Shown: positions 7,843 through 14,476 of the stretch, piece by piece
Position numbering within the stretch: position 1 is the stretch's first letter
Layout of the letters: each line of letters starts with the position of its first letter
IMG/VR virus record: IMGVR_UViG_3300008267_000704
Coordinates: 1 to 22,034 of that record
Origin: a virus
DNA length: 22,034 bases
Reading direction: 5' to 3' (one strand)
The notes under the pieces: model-generated
The model's database searches: none
Told to the model about the DNA's origin: nothing
Seen by the model: the letters and a program-made list of their open reading frames with translations, nothing else
Made by a program: the position numbers and the translations under genes

Positions 7843-8022
7843 TTGAAAAAAGAATTAATACAAGATATACACTACTATCTTGAAAGTGGAAGAGTGGTTT
7901 TTACCGCTCTTTTCCATTTAGAGAGAGGATCCTGCTGTGGAAACAAGTGTAGACACTGTCCTTATGATCCAAAGTGGATAAAAGGTACTACAGAGATAAA
8001 AAAGAGAGAATCAGAAGATTAG
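7843..8022 (+). CDS. DUF5522-like cysteine-rich small protein, TTG start
   Basis: A 59-residue frame opens after an in-frame TAG at 7828 and has no ATG, so TTG at 7843 (after AATAAAAAG) is the likely start. It holds VVFTALFHLERGSCCGNK followed by CRHCPYDP: Cys31, Cys32, Cys36 and Cys39 in a CCxxxCxxCPY arrangement. This matches the DUF5522 family, small bacterial proteins of unknown role whose F(T)..HL.RG.CCG..C.HCPY core I recognise. The four cysteines suggest metal or Fe-S binding, but this is inference. It lies between a fibre gene and a TM peptide gene. Finding a cellular-type domain here with an intact core argues for a real gene despite the non-ATG start. Confidence 0.72.
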   Translation: MKKELIQDIHYYLESGRVVFTALFHLERGSCCGNKCRHCPYDPKWIKGTTEIKKRESED

Positions 8023-8046
8023 CTTATATTTGATTAAAATCATGTT

Positions 8047-8250
8047 ATGACAGTTACAATAAGCTCAGAGTATATTTATTTAATAGCAACCTTAATTTTA
8101 ATGTTGGTACAAATAATACAATGGAGAATAATTAGTAAGTTAAAAAAAGAGATCGATACTGTATGGCATCAAATTAGTATATTAGCTATGTCCTCAGCAG
8201 GTTTTTTTGACAAATTTCAAAAAAAAATAGATGAAAAACAAGATAAGTAA
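8047..8250 (+). CDS. Small single-pass membrane protein (67 aa)
   Basis: Residues about 8-26 (EYIYLIATLILMLVQIIQW) form one hydrophobic segment, followed by a basic and then a mixed-charge helical tail (KLKKEIDTVW, FDKFQKKIDEKQDK). This suggests an N-out anchor with a cytoplasmic helical part. No family is recognised. The ATG is in a TGTTATG context, and a TAnnTTTG-type element (TATATTTG) lies upstream at 8025-8032. Its 3' end overlaps the next small gene by 20 bases. It might act in lysis or superinfection control, but nothing in the sequence shows this. Confidence 0.6.
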   Translation: MTVTISSEYIYLIATLILMLVQIIQWRIISKLKKEIDTVWHQISILAMSSAGFFDKFQKKIDEKQDK

Positions 8251-8407
8251 TTCACAAGGTCTAGGTGATACAATAGCAAAACTCACCCATTTTATAGGTA
8301 TTGATAAACTAGCAGATAAAATTGCTAAGCTGTTTGGTAAAGAAGACTGCGGCTGTAATAGACGTCGTGAGAAGTTGAATAAGATAGTTCCTTATAAGAA
8401 AAAATAA
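8231..8407 (+). CDS. Small conserved-looking phage protein with DCGC motif (58 aa)
   Basis: It begins ATGAAAAAC at 8231 inside the end of the previous gene and ends three bases before the next ATG. The protein reads MKNKISNSQGLGDTIAKLTH and continues with FIGIDKLADKIAKLFGKEDCGCNRRREKLN in two helical halves. The pattern GLGDTI...GIDKL...DCGC..RREKLN is one I associate with small uncharacterised proteins in several phages. It is basic, and two cysteines (Cys40, Cys42) in DCGC could bind a metal. Tight packing on both sides and the biased composition support a real gene. Its function is unknown. Confidence 0.68.
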   Translation: MKNKISNSQGLGDTIAKLTHFIGIDKLADKIAKLFGKEDCGCNRRREKLNKIVPYKKK

Positions 8408-8410
8408 GTT

Positions 8411-9430
8411 ATGAAATTAGAAAAATTTGAAAAGCTTAAGGTTAAGTTTGAAGTCCTTAAGTTAGAAAAGAACTTTTTTACTTTAGATAGAGTATTATAC
8501 TACTTCTCTTTCTTGGGTAATATATTCTTAATTTACTTTGGCTATTTTTTTATTAAGTCTATAACAGACACTTTACCTGATTTATTTCCTTATCAAAATA
8601 TTTTCTTAGCAGTTTTTATTGCATTGTTTCTTACAGGCTACGAATTAACTAAAAGGTTCGTAATTCAACAATTTACTATATCTGCATTACAGATCAAGAA
8701 GTTTACCTTAGGTTTAATCTTTGGTTTAATATCATCTATAGGATTAGTTGCTGGATCTTTTTATTTATCTTTAAATGGTGCGCATAGATTAGTAGATTCT
8801 ACAGAAAAAATACAACAAACTATAGACCAGAATGTTTCTATCAAGTCTGACTCAATAACAAAATATTACGATAAAGAAATATTGTATTATAGAAACCAAC
8901 CAGCTAAGACAAGGCAAGATAGACAATACAGAGACTCTATTGTAGCCCAACTACAAAATACTAAAGACGAAAAGTTAGCAAAAATAGAATTAAAGACAGA
9001 AGATAAGTCAAAATTAACTGTAGATAAAAATGATGAAAATGATACAGCATTTGTATTTATGACATTCTTTTTAGAGTTCATTATCATTTTAGGTGTTGGT
9101 TTTAATTCTTTCTATTTGATTGGCTCTTATAATGAGACTAAAGATCTGTTACAAACTCCTAAATATAAACAGCTAGAGCTTAATTTACAATTGCTTAAAT
9201 TATATTTCCAAGCTGGTAAAAAGACAAAAGGAGATCAAACCTTATCTGCTAATAAATTGATCTCTATAGTAAAGAATCAAAAAGTAGGCTGTACTCAGTC
9301 AGAAGTACGTAGTTTCATCATACTATGTATTGAACTAGGAATTATAAAAGAAGTACGTAGTAGAAAAAGAGAGTACCAAGTTACTTATGAAGAAGCTAAG
9401 AAGTTGATTCTCAAGGACGAATTACTGTAG
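8411..9430 (+). CDS. Multi-pass membrane protein with coiled coil and C-terminal winged-helix-like domain (339 aa)
   Basis: No named family is recognised. Hydrophobic segments lie at about 29-49, 61-77, 98-120 and 212-239. Between the third and fourth is a long, highly charged, helical stretch (about 125-210), probably a coiled coil outside or inside the membrane. After the last segment, residues about 275-335 (LSANKLISIV...TQSEVRSFIILCIELGIIKEVRS...YQVTYEEAKKLI) have the helix-helix-helix-strand pattern of a winged helix. A DNA- or protein-binding role at the membrane is therefore possible. It starts with AAGTTATG three bases after the previous stop and precedes the polymerase gene. Anchoring replication to the membrane is a guess. 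Confidence 0.6.
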   Translation: MKLEKFEKLKVKFEVLKLEKNFFTLDRVLYYFSFLGNIFLIYFGYFFIKSITDTLPDLFPYQNIFLAVFIALFLTGYELTKRFVIQQFTISALQIKKFTLGLIFGLISSIGLVAGSFYLSLNGAHRLVDSTEKIQQTIDQNVSIKSDSITKYYDKEILYYRNQPAKTRQDRQYRDSIVAQLQNTKDEKLAKIELKTEDKSKLTVDKNDENDTAFVFMTFFLEFIIILGVGFNSFYLIGSYNETKDLLQTPKYKQLELNLQLLKLYFQAGKKTKGDQTLSANKLISIVKNQKVGCTQSEVRSFIILCIELGIIKEVRSRKREYQVTYEEAKKLILKDELL

Positions 9431-9452
9431 AATTTTATTTTTTTCCTGTCTT

Positions 9453-9469
9453 TATTTATTGTATATTTG
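9453..9469 (+). promoter_or_regulatory. Promoter-like elements before the DNA polymerase gene
   Basis: TATTTATT (9453-9460) lies 13 bases before the polymerase ATG. It is followed by TATATTTG (9462-9469), which fits the Bacteroidetes -7 consensus TAnnTTTG. If the latter is used, transcription would begin at about the ATG and the mRNA would be nearly leaderless. The two readings compete. Confidence 0.42.
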
Positions 9470-9473
9470 TTAT

Positions 9474-11777
9474 ATGAATAAAAGTTATGTAACAGTTGAT
9501 TCGATAGACAAGCTCAAAGATCTAATCGAACACATAAAGGCGTCTGACATCATTGCATTTGATACCGAGACAAATAGTCTTAATCCTCGTAAAGGTAAAA
9601 TCATTGGCTTCTCAGTATCAGGTGAAGAAGGTAAAGGCTATTATATGCCTACAATGATATTTAAAGATGATCAATTGCAAGATTCTTATATTGATGGTAA
9701 ATTATGCCATGATCTTGCAAAGAAAACAATTGCACTACTTATTGGTAAAAAGTTAATCATGCATAATGCATCATTTGACGTTAAGTTCGTCAAGTGTTTT
9801 TATGATGTTGATTTGCTTTCTAGTCTTTATGTAGACACAATGCTTTTAGTGCATACAGTAAAAGAGGAAGGCGCTGGCTTTATGGGAGGTTCTGCATTTG
9901 GTCTTAAAGACATTGCTAAGATGATCCAAAAAGAAATAGGTCTAGACATTGATAAAGCCGCTAATGAAGAACAAGTTGCTCTTAAAGAATCTATCAAAAA
10001 GAATGGTGGTCAAATTACAAGAGAGAACTATGAGATATGGAAAGCAGACCTTGAACTACTCTCAGAATACGCTGCAGCAGATACCGACTTAACTCTTAGA
10101 GTATATAATCACTTCATAAAGACTTTGTATAGTGAAGGACTAGAAGATTTCTTCTTTAAGGATGAGGTTATGCCTCTTTACAAAGAGGTTACAATTCCTA
10201 TGGAACAGGTAGGTGTTAAGCTTGATCTTGAGCTTATTAAAAGTTCTAGAGAATCTATTGGGCAAAAACTAAAAGAGTATGAAGACTTAGTAACAAAAGA
10301 ATTGCTAAAGAAGCCTGATGTTAGAGCTTGGGTTGTAATGAAAGCAATGGATGCATATCCTGCTAATAATAAAGGTACATTTGCCCAAGAGCTTATTAAA
10401 GAATATAAATTCGATCTTGAACAATCTGCTAGGACAGGAAAGTATAGTATTACTAAATCATCACTCATAAGACTTCCTGAAGGATCAGCAAAACACTTCT
10501 TACTACACGGAGATCCTTCTGTACTTGATAAAGATATAGTAATGAAGATTGCTATGAAGTTGTGGAAAGAAGATAATGATGGAGCATACTTCAATATCCA
10601 GTCTAAAGATCAGTTAGGTGAGATTGCTTTTGGTGTTCTTGGTATTAAACCTTTGTCTACTACAAAAACAGGTAAGCCACAGTTTGATGATGATACTGTA
10701 CAATCTATTGCTGGTAAGTATGAGTGGGCAAAGAACTTGCGTATCTATAATCGTCTACTTAAGATCAAGAGTACATATATGGACCGCTTCTTAGATGCAC
10801 AAGAAAATGGACGATACTACTTTTACTACAAACAGCATGGTACAGTGTCTGGTCGTTATGGTTCTGATGCTCAACAGCTTCCAAGACCTAAAGAAGAAGG
10901 TGATGATGAGCCGATTGTAATTGAGTACAATAATTTGATCAGAGCATTCTTTATACCAGAAGAGCATAATATATTTGTAGATTGCGACTATGAATCACTT
11001 GAGCCACATACGTTCGCTCACGTATCTGGTGATGAAGGACTAAAAGACATCTTTAGAAATAACTGGGACTTCTATTCTACAATTGCAATCAAAACAGAAG
11101 GTCTGAATCAATATTCACCTGATAAAAAGGCGCCTAACTTCTTACGTAAGCTAGAGCCTAAGTTAAGAAATAAAGCCAAGGCGTACGCACTCGGTATTCC
11201 TTATGGAATGGGAGCGTATGCCCTTGGTATGACTTTAGGTATTCCTACTAAAGATGCAAAGAAGCTTGTTGATGGTTACTTGAATGGATTCCCTGAACTG
11301 AAGAAGTGGATGGAAAGATCTAAAAAGCAGGCCAAAGAAAAAGGCTTTGTTAAAACACAGGTAGGTCGTATTCGACACTTATCAAAAGTAAAAGCTATTT
11401 ATGATAAGATTGGTGATGACTTACTTGATTGGAACATTAAGAAAGAAATGGAAAGACAGTATGGTGTTGATCAAATCAAAAACTTGTCTAGAGACTACAT
11501 TAATGGACTAAATAACTCATGTAATGTACAGATCCAAGGTCTTGCAGCATCAATCGTAAACCGTGCAGCATTGGCTATCAACAGGAAGTTTAAAGAACTA
11601 AATATAAATGGCTGGGTATGTGCCCAGATCCACGACCAATTGGTAATTGAGGTAGATCATGACAGGTCAGAAGAAGCGGCCAGGATCGTCCAGGATTGCA
11701 TGGAGAATACTACTAAACTTAGTATTGATTTAAAAGCCCCTCCTGCATTAGCAGTAAACTTACGCGATGGACATTAG
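9474..11777 (+). CDS. polA: Family A DNA polymerase with 3'-5' exonuclease domain
   Basis: A 767-residue replicative polymerase from the ATG at 9474. The in-frame TTG at 9459 overlaps promoter-like sequence and is rejected. The N-terminal proofreading domain is of the DEDDy type: FDTETN (Asp30, Glu32), HNASFD (Asp102) and YAAADTD (Tyr199, Asp203). The polymerase domain holds a QNLP-like region (AQQLP), motif A with VDCDYESLEPH (catalytic Asp505), motif B RNKAKAYALGIPYG (Arg565, Lys569, Tyr577) and motif C AQIHDQLVIEV (Asp721). No 5'-3' nuclease domain is fused; that role is at 1664-2674. Oddities: the residue matching E. coli Phe762 is Leu573, motif A has ESLEPH in place of SQIELR, and motif C is HDQ instead of HDE. 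A family A polymerase beside UvsX and gp32-like proteins replaces the family B enzyme of T4. Confidence 0.93.
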   Translation: MNKSYVTVDSIDKLKDLIEHIKASDIIAFDTETNSLNPRKGKIIGFSVSGEEGKGYYMPTMIFKDDQLQDSYIDGKLCHDLAKKTIALLIGKKLIMHNASFDVKFVKCFYDVDLLSSLYVDTMLLVHTVKEEGAGFMGGSAFGLKDIAKMIQKEIGLDIDKAANEEQVALKESIKKNGGQITRENYEIWKADLELLSEYAAADTDLTLRVYNHFIKTLYSEGLEDFFFKDEVMPLYKEVTIPMEQVGVKLDLELIKSSRESIGQKLKEYEDLVTKELLKKPDVRAWVVMKAMDAYPANNKGTFAQELIKEYKFDLEQSARTGKYSITKSSLIRLPEGSAKHFLLHGDPSVLDKDIVMKIAMKLWKEDNDGAYFNIQSKDQLGEIAFGVLGIKPLSTTKTGKPQFDDDTVQSIAGKYEWAKNLRIYNRLLKIKSTYMDRFLDAQENGRYYFYYKQHGTVSGRYGSDAQQLPRPKEEGDDEPIVIEYNNLIRAFFIPEEHNIFVDCDYESLEPHTFAHVSGDEGLKDIFRNNWDFYSTIAIKTEGLNQYSPDKKAPNFLRKLEPKLRNKAKAYALGIPYGMGAYALGMTLGIPTKDAKKLVDGYLNGFPELKKWMERSKKQAKEKGFVKTQVGRIRHLSKVKAIYDKIGDDLLDWNIKKEMERQYGVDQIKNLSRDYINGLNNSCNVQIQGLAASIVNRAALAINRKFKELNINGWVCAQIHDQLVIEVDHDRSEEAARIVQDCMENTTKLSIDLKAPPALAVNLRDGH

Positions 11778-11781
11778 CAGA

Positions 11782-11789
11782 TATTTATT
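11782..11789 (+). promoter_or_regulatory. TATTTATT promoter-like element before the chaperone block
   Basis: TATTTATT lies just after the polymerase stop codon and 29 bases before the hsp20 ATG, inside the same ATATTTATTA 10-mer found at 4081 and 6288. It could drive hsp20, the small ORF, groES and groEL together. Confidence 0.42.
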
Positions 11790-11800
11790 ATAAATGGCAC

Positions 11801-11812
11801 TGTAGGTAGGCC
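11801..11812 (+). repeat. Left arm of 12-bp inverted repeat flanking hsp20
   Basis: TGTAGGTAGGCC here is the exact reverse complement of GGCCTACCTACA at 12313-12324. The arms lie just outside the two ends of the hsp20 gene. In RNA they could pair to form a long-range stem enclosing the whole gene; as DNA they could be remnants of insertion ends. Confidence 0.85.
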
Positions 11813-11818
11813 AAGGTT

Positions 11819-12304
11819 ATGAAAGAAACATTAATTAACCGTTCACCGGAAGGGAACACAAAACAAAAAAACATGGGAACATTAAGACCATTCGAGCTCG
11901 ATCCATTTGATTTATTATGGCGAGACTTGTTCGAAACAAATTCACGATTCTCTGCAATTACGCAGAAAGTAACACATCCAGTAGACATTTACGAGACGCC
12001 TGACGGCATTAAATTTGAAGTAGCCGCAGTAGGTTTAGACTCAAAAGACATCGATATTCAAATTGATGGCGATCAACTTCGTATTAAGTACGAAAAGCCA
12101 CAATCATTTGATGAAGAGTCTGCTATTTATAGAGGTATTAAAAAGTCAAGTTTTGATTTGACTTGGAAAATATCTACTAAGTTTGATCTATCACAATTAA
12201 AGGCGGCTTTAGACAAAGGACTCTTAACTCTTGATATTCCAACTGCTGAAGGAAAAGCAATTAGGAAGATTGAGATTACGACTCCTACTAAGCAAATTAA
12301 ATAA
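11819..12304 (+). CDS. hsp20: Hsp20-family small heat-shock protein
   Basis: A 161-residue small chaperone that would bind unfolding proteins without ATP. The alpha-crystallin domain runs from about residue 50: VTHPVDIYETPDGIKFEVAAVG, then an IQIDGDQLRIKY strand pair, and a late strand with GLLTLDIP, the G-x-L signature. A C-terminal IRKIEI resembles an I-x-I tail. The N-terminal DPFDLLWRDLFE matches the usual amphipathic start of phage Hsp20. ATG at 11819 follows an AAGG purine run; ATG at 11876 (MGTLRPFELD), with an A-rich leader, is an alternative start. Hsp20 genes are common in T4-like phages of aquatic bacteria. This one is bracketed by a perfect 12-bp inverted repeat and begins the chaperone block. 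Confidence 0.88.
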   Translation: MKETLINRSPEGNTKQKNMGTLRPFELDPFDLLWRDLFETNSRFSAITQKVTHPVDIYETPDGIKFEVAAVGLDSKDIDIQIDGDQLRIKYEKPQSFDEESAIYRGIKKSSFDLTWKISTKFDLSQLKAALDKGLLTLDIPTAEGKAIRKIEITTPTKQIK

Positions 12305-12312
12305 AAGTAAAA

Positions 12313-12324
12313 GGCCTACCTACA
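12313..12324 (+). repeat. Right arm of 12-bp inverted repeat flanking hsp20
   Basis: GGCCTACCTACA, the exact reverse complement of 11801-11812, lies between the hsp20 stop and the next ATG at 12332. No T run follows it, so it is not an ordinary terminator arm. Confidence 0.85.
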
Positions 12325-12331
12325 ACCAGTT

Positions 12332-12526
12332 ATGTTTTCACTTTGTAAGAATTTCATCAACATTAATGGAGATCTATTTCAAATCAAGCGTACATTCACC
12401 GAAGAATGGATGCATGGTAAAGATTTAGATGCACTTAAACTTTGGTTTGGAGTAGATGCCGTCTTTAAAAAAGATGCGTTACTCTATTTTTGTATTAAAA
12501 TAAATGAATTAGAAATTGTAAATTAG
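12332..12526 (+). CDS. Small hypothetical protein (64 aa)
   Basis: The ATG at 12332 is in the AGTTATG start context and the gene ends four bases before groES. The protein is mixed alpha/beta, and its second half (GVDAVFKKDALLYFCIKINELEIV) has the pattern of short phage ORFs with an A-D-x-V-x-K-K-D-G-x-L-Y-F style core, which I recognise only loosely. Two cysteines are present. It overlaps a longer spurious frame at 12231-12428. Placement inside the chaperone operon suggests co-transcription but not a chaperone role. Function unknown. Confidence 0.6.
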   Translation: MFSLCKNFININGDLFQIKRTFTEEWMHGKDLDALKLWFGVDAVFKKDALLYFCIKINELEIVN

Positions 12527-12530
12527 TATC

Positions 12531-12821
12531 ATGAAAAAAATAACCCCACTAAATGGCTTTGTTGTACTAAAGCCTGTAGAATCGGAAGAAGAAACATTTG
12601 GTAATATTATTATTCCTGATTTAGGTAAAGAAAGGCCTGAAATGGGAATAGTAGTTGCTACATCAGATGTATATAACTACAACACAGATAAGCTAGTAAT
12701 TTCAACCTTAGAAGAAGGCGAGATTGTATTAATCCCTAAATTGGGTTCACAAAGAATCGTTATCGATGGTGAAGACTTCTACATTTGTAAAGAATCAGAC
12801 ATATTTGCAGTAATTGAATAA
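12531..12821 (+). CDS. groES: GroES-like co-chaperonin
   Basis: A 96-residue Cpn10-fold protein. MKKITPLNGFVVLKPVES matches the first strands of GroES. The segment ETFGNIIIPDLGKERPEMG holds the mobile loop (GGIVLP-like GNIIIP) that binds GroEL. The GEIVLIPKLGSQRIVIDG and FYICKESDIFAVIE strands match the rest of the fold. The gene sits eight bases upstream of a GroEL gene, the normal order of a groESL operon. It would cap the chaperonin ring. It is divergent from typical host GroES, notably in the middle (DVYNYNTDKLVI), which suggests a long phage residence rather than recent capture. Confidence 0.9.
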   Translation: MKKITPLNGFVVLKPVESEEETFGNIIIPDLGKERPEMGIVVATSDVYNYNTDKLVISTLEEGEIVLIPKLGSQRIVIDGEDFYICKESDIFAVIE

Positions 12822-12829
12822 AATAAACT

Positions 12830-14458
12830 ATGAGTACAACTAAAAATGTTTTTGGTACAGAGCTTAAAGAAAAGCTTCTGTCCGGTATAGAAAAGCTAAA
12901 TACTTCAGTTTCATCAACATTAGGACCTGGCGGTCGTACTGTTTTGATTCGTGAACAATCAGGTGAAGTTAAAGTAACTAAAGACGGTGTAACTGTTGCT
13001 AAAGCATTCCATAAATTGGAAGACGATATTGAAGATATTGGTGCGCAACTTGTTAAGCAAGTTAGTATTAAAAGTGCTAATGAAGCAGGTGATGGTACAA
13101 CTACATCTACATTGATTGCAACTGAAATGGTTAAGCAAGGTCTTAAAGAGATTAGGCAAGGAGTTAATGCTGTTGAGATTAAAAAAGAGATCGACAATAT
13201 TATAGCAGAAGTTATTGACGAAGTAAAAAAGCTGGCAGTCGATGTATCTTCAGAAGAACAAATCAAGCAGGTCGCAACTATATCAGGTAACAACGATTCG
13301 GAAGTTGGTAACCTGATAGCGACCGCTATTGAAAAAGTAGGTCGTGAAGGAGTAGTTACTATTGAAGAGTCTAAGACTGGTGAAACTTCTCTTGAAGTTG
13401 TTGAAGGTATGCAGTTTGATCGTGGTTACAAGTCACCTTACTTTGTAACTAACAACACTACAATGCAAGCAACTCTTGACAATCCATACATATTCATTTA
13501 CGATGGTCGTATTTCAACTGCACAAGAGCTTCTTCAAGTATTGACTAAGGCTAATTCTGAGAATAGATCTTTGTTGATTATCGCTGAAGATATTGGTGAT
13601 GAAGCTTTGGCAACATTAATTGTAAATAAGATGCGTGGTATTGTACAAGTATGTGCAGTAAAAGCGCCAGACTTTGGTGAGCGTAAGACTTTGATCCTTG
13701 AAGATATTGCTATCTTGACTGGTGGACAAGTTATCTCTAAAGATAAAGGCCATAAGCTTGATAAGATCACTACTCAGCAATTGGGACAATTCTTAGGTAC
13801 TGCTAGACTATCTACTATCTCTAAAGAAGAGACAACTATTGTAGACGGTAAAGGTTCAACTGAAGCAATTGAAGCTAGAGCTAAAGAGATTCAAGATCAA
13901 ATTGAAAAGGCTAGTTCATTCTATGAGAAAGAAAAGTTGCAAGAAAGACTTGGTAAACTTATAGGAGGCGTAGCTATCATCAATGTTGGTGGTAACAGTG
14001 ATATTGAGATTAAAGAAAAGAAAGACAGGCTTGAAGATGCTTTGTTTGCAACTAAAGCTGCACTAGAAGATGGTATCGTACCAGGTGGAGGTGCCACGCT
14101 TTATAGAGTTGCACTTAATCATAGAGCAGAGAGTAACACTAATGTGTCTATTGCTAGAGATATTGTTCTCAAAGCTTTGCAAGCACCATTTATCAAGATC
14201 CTTTCTAATGCAGGTGTTGAGAATTGGTGGGAATATACCCCTAGTGAATTAGTAGAGAATAAAATCTATGATGCAAAGAATCACAAGATGGTCAATGCAT
14301 TTGAAGCAGGCATTATTGATCCAGCAAAAGTTGTTATCACTGCACTTAAGAATGCAAGTTCTGTAGCAGGAACAGTATTGACAACCGAATCTATCGTCTT
14401 TGAAAAGAAAGAAAAAGATGAGAAAGCCGACCCAATGATGGGTATGGGAATGATGTAA
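12830..14458 (+). CDS. groEL: GroEL-like chaperonin
   Basis: A full-length 542-residue group I chaperonin. ATP-binding motifs are LGPGGRTV (31-38), KDGVTVAK (51-58) and GDGTTTST (87-94), where Asp89 corresponds to the conserved Asp87 of E. coli. The late signature EDALFATKAALEDGIVPGGG, with its catalytic-type Asp, and a C-terminal Met/Gly tail (PMMGMGMM) are present. Nothing looks broken. The substitution of SSTLGPGG for the usual KVTLGPKG shows divergence. It follows groES by eight bases. Complete GroEL genes occur in only a few phages; the protein is probably used to fold phage structural or enzyme proteins that the host chaperonin handles poorly, which is inference. The antisense strand carries long spurious frames here. 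Confidence 0.95.
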   Translation: MSTTKNVFGTELKEKLLSGIEKLNTSVSSTLGPGGRTVLIREQSGEVKVTKDGVTVAKAFHKLEDDIEDIGAQLVKQVSIKSANEAGDGTTTSTLIATEMVKQGLKEIRQGVNAVEIKKEIDNIIAEVIDEVKKLAVDVSSEEQIKQVATISGNNDSEVGNLIATAIEKVGREGVVTIEESKTGETSLEVVEGMQFDRGYKSPYFVTNNTTMQATLDNPYIFIYDGRISTAQELLQVLTKANSENRSLLIIAEDIGDEALATLIVNKMRGIVQVCAVKAPDFGERKTLILEDIAILTGGQVISKDKGHKLDKITTQQLGQFLGTARLSTISKEETTIVDGKGSTEAIEARAKEIQDQIEKASSFYEKEKLQERLGKLIGGVAIINVGGNSDIEIKEKKDRLEDALFATKAALEDGIVPGGGATLYRVALNHRAESNTNVSIARDIVLKALQAPFIKILSNAGVENWWEYTPSELVENKIYDAKNHKMVNAFEAGIIDPAKVVITALKNASSVAGTVLTTESIVFEKKEKDEKADPMMGMGMM

Positions 14459-14476
14459 TAATAAAAAAAATAAGTT

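Noticed and set aside
7892-7909. Hairpin GAGTGGT/ACCGCTC with TTTT loop as terminator after the fibre gene
   Set aside because: It lies inside the DUF5522-like coding frame and lacks a proper T run directly after the stem, so a coding explanation is preferred.
9459-9473. TTG start for the polymerase adding MYICY
   Set aside because: The TTG overlaps the TATTTATT/TATATTTG promoter-like elements, and the ATG at 9474 is close to where the conserved exonuclease domain begins.
10178-10594. Minus-strand 138-codon open frame inside the polymerase
   Set aside because: It is antisense to a clear family A polymerase and shows no recognisable domain or start signal.
12231-12428. 65-codon frame across the end of hsp20
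   Set aside because: It lies in another frame within hsp20 and the next small gene and has no start signal.
12760-13293. Minus-strand 177-codon open frame
   Set aside because: It lies antisense to groES/groEL, has a low-complexity Ser/Ile/Leu composition typical of shadow frames, and the + strand genes are certain.
14070-14252. 60-codon frame inside groEL
   Set aside because: It is entirely within groEL in another frame and has no start signal.
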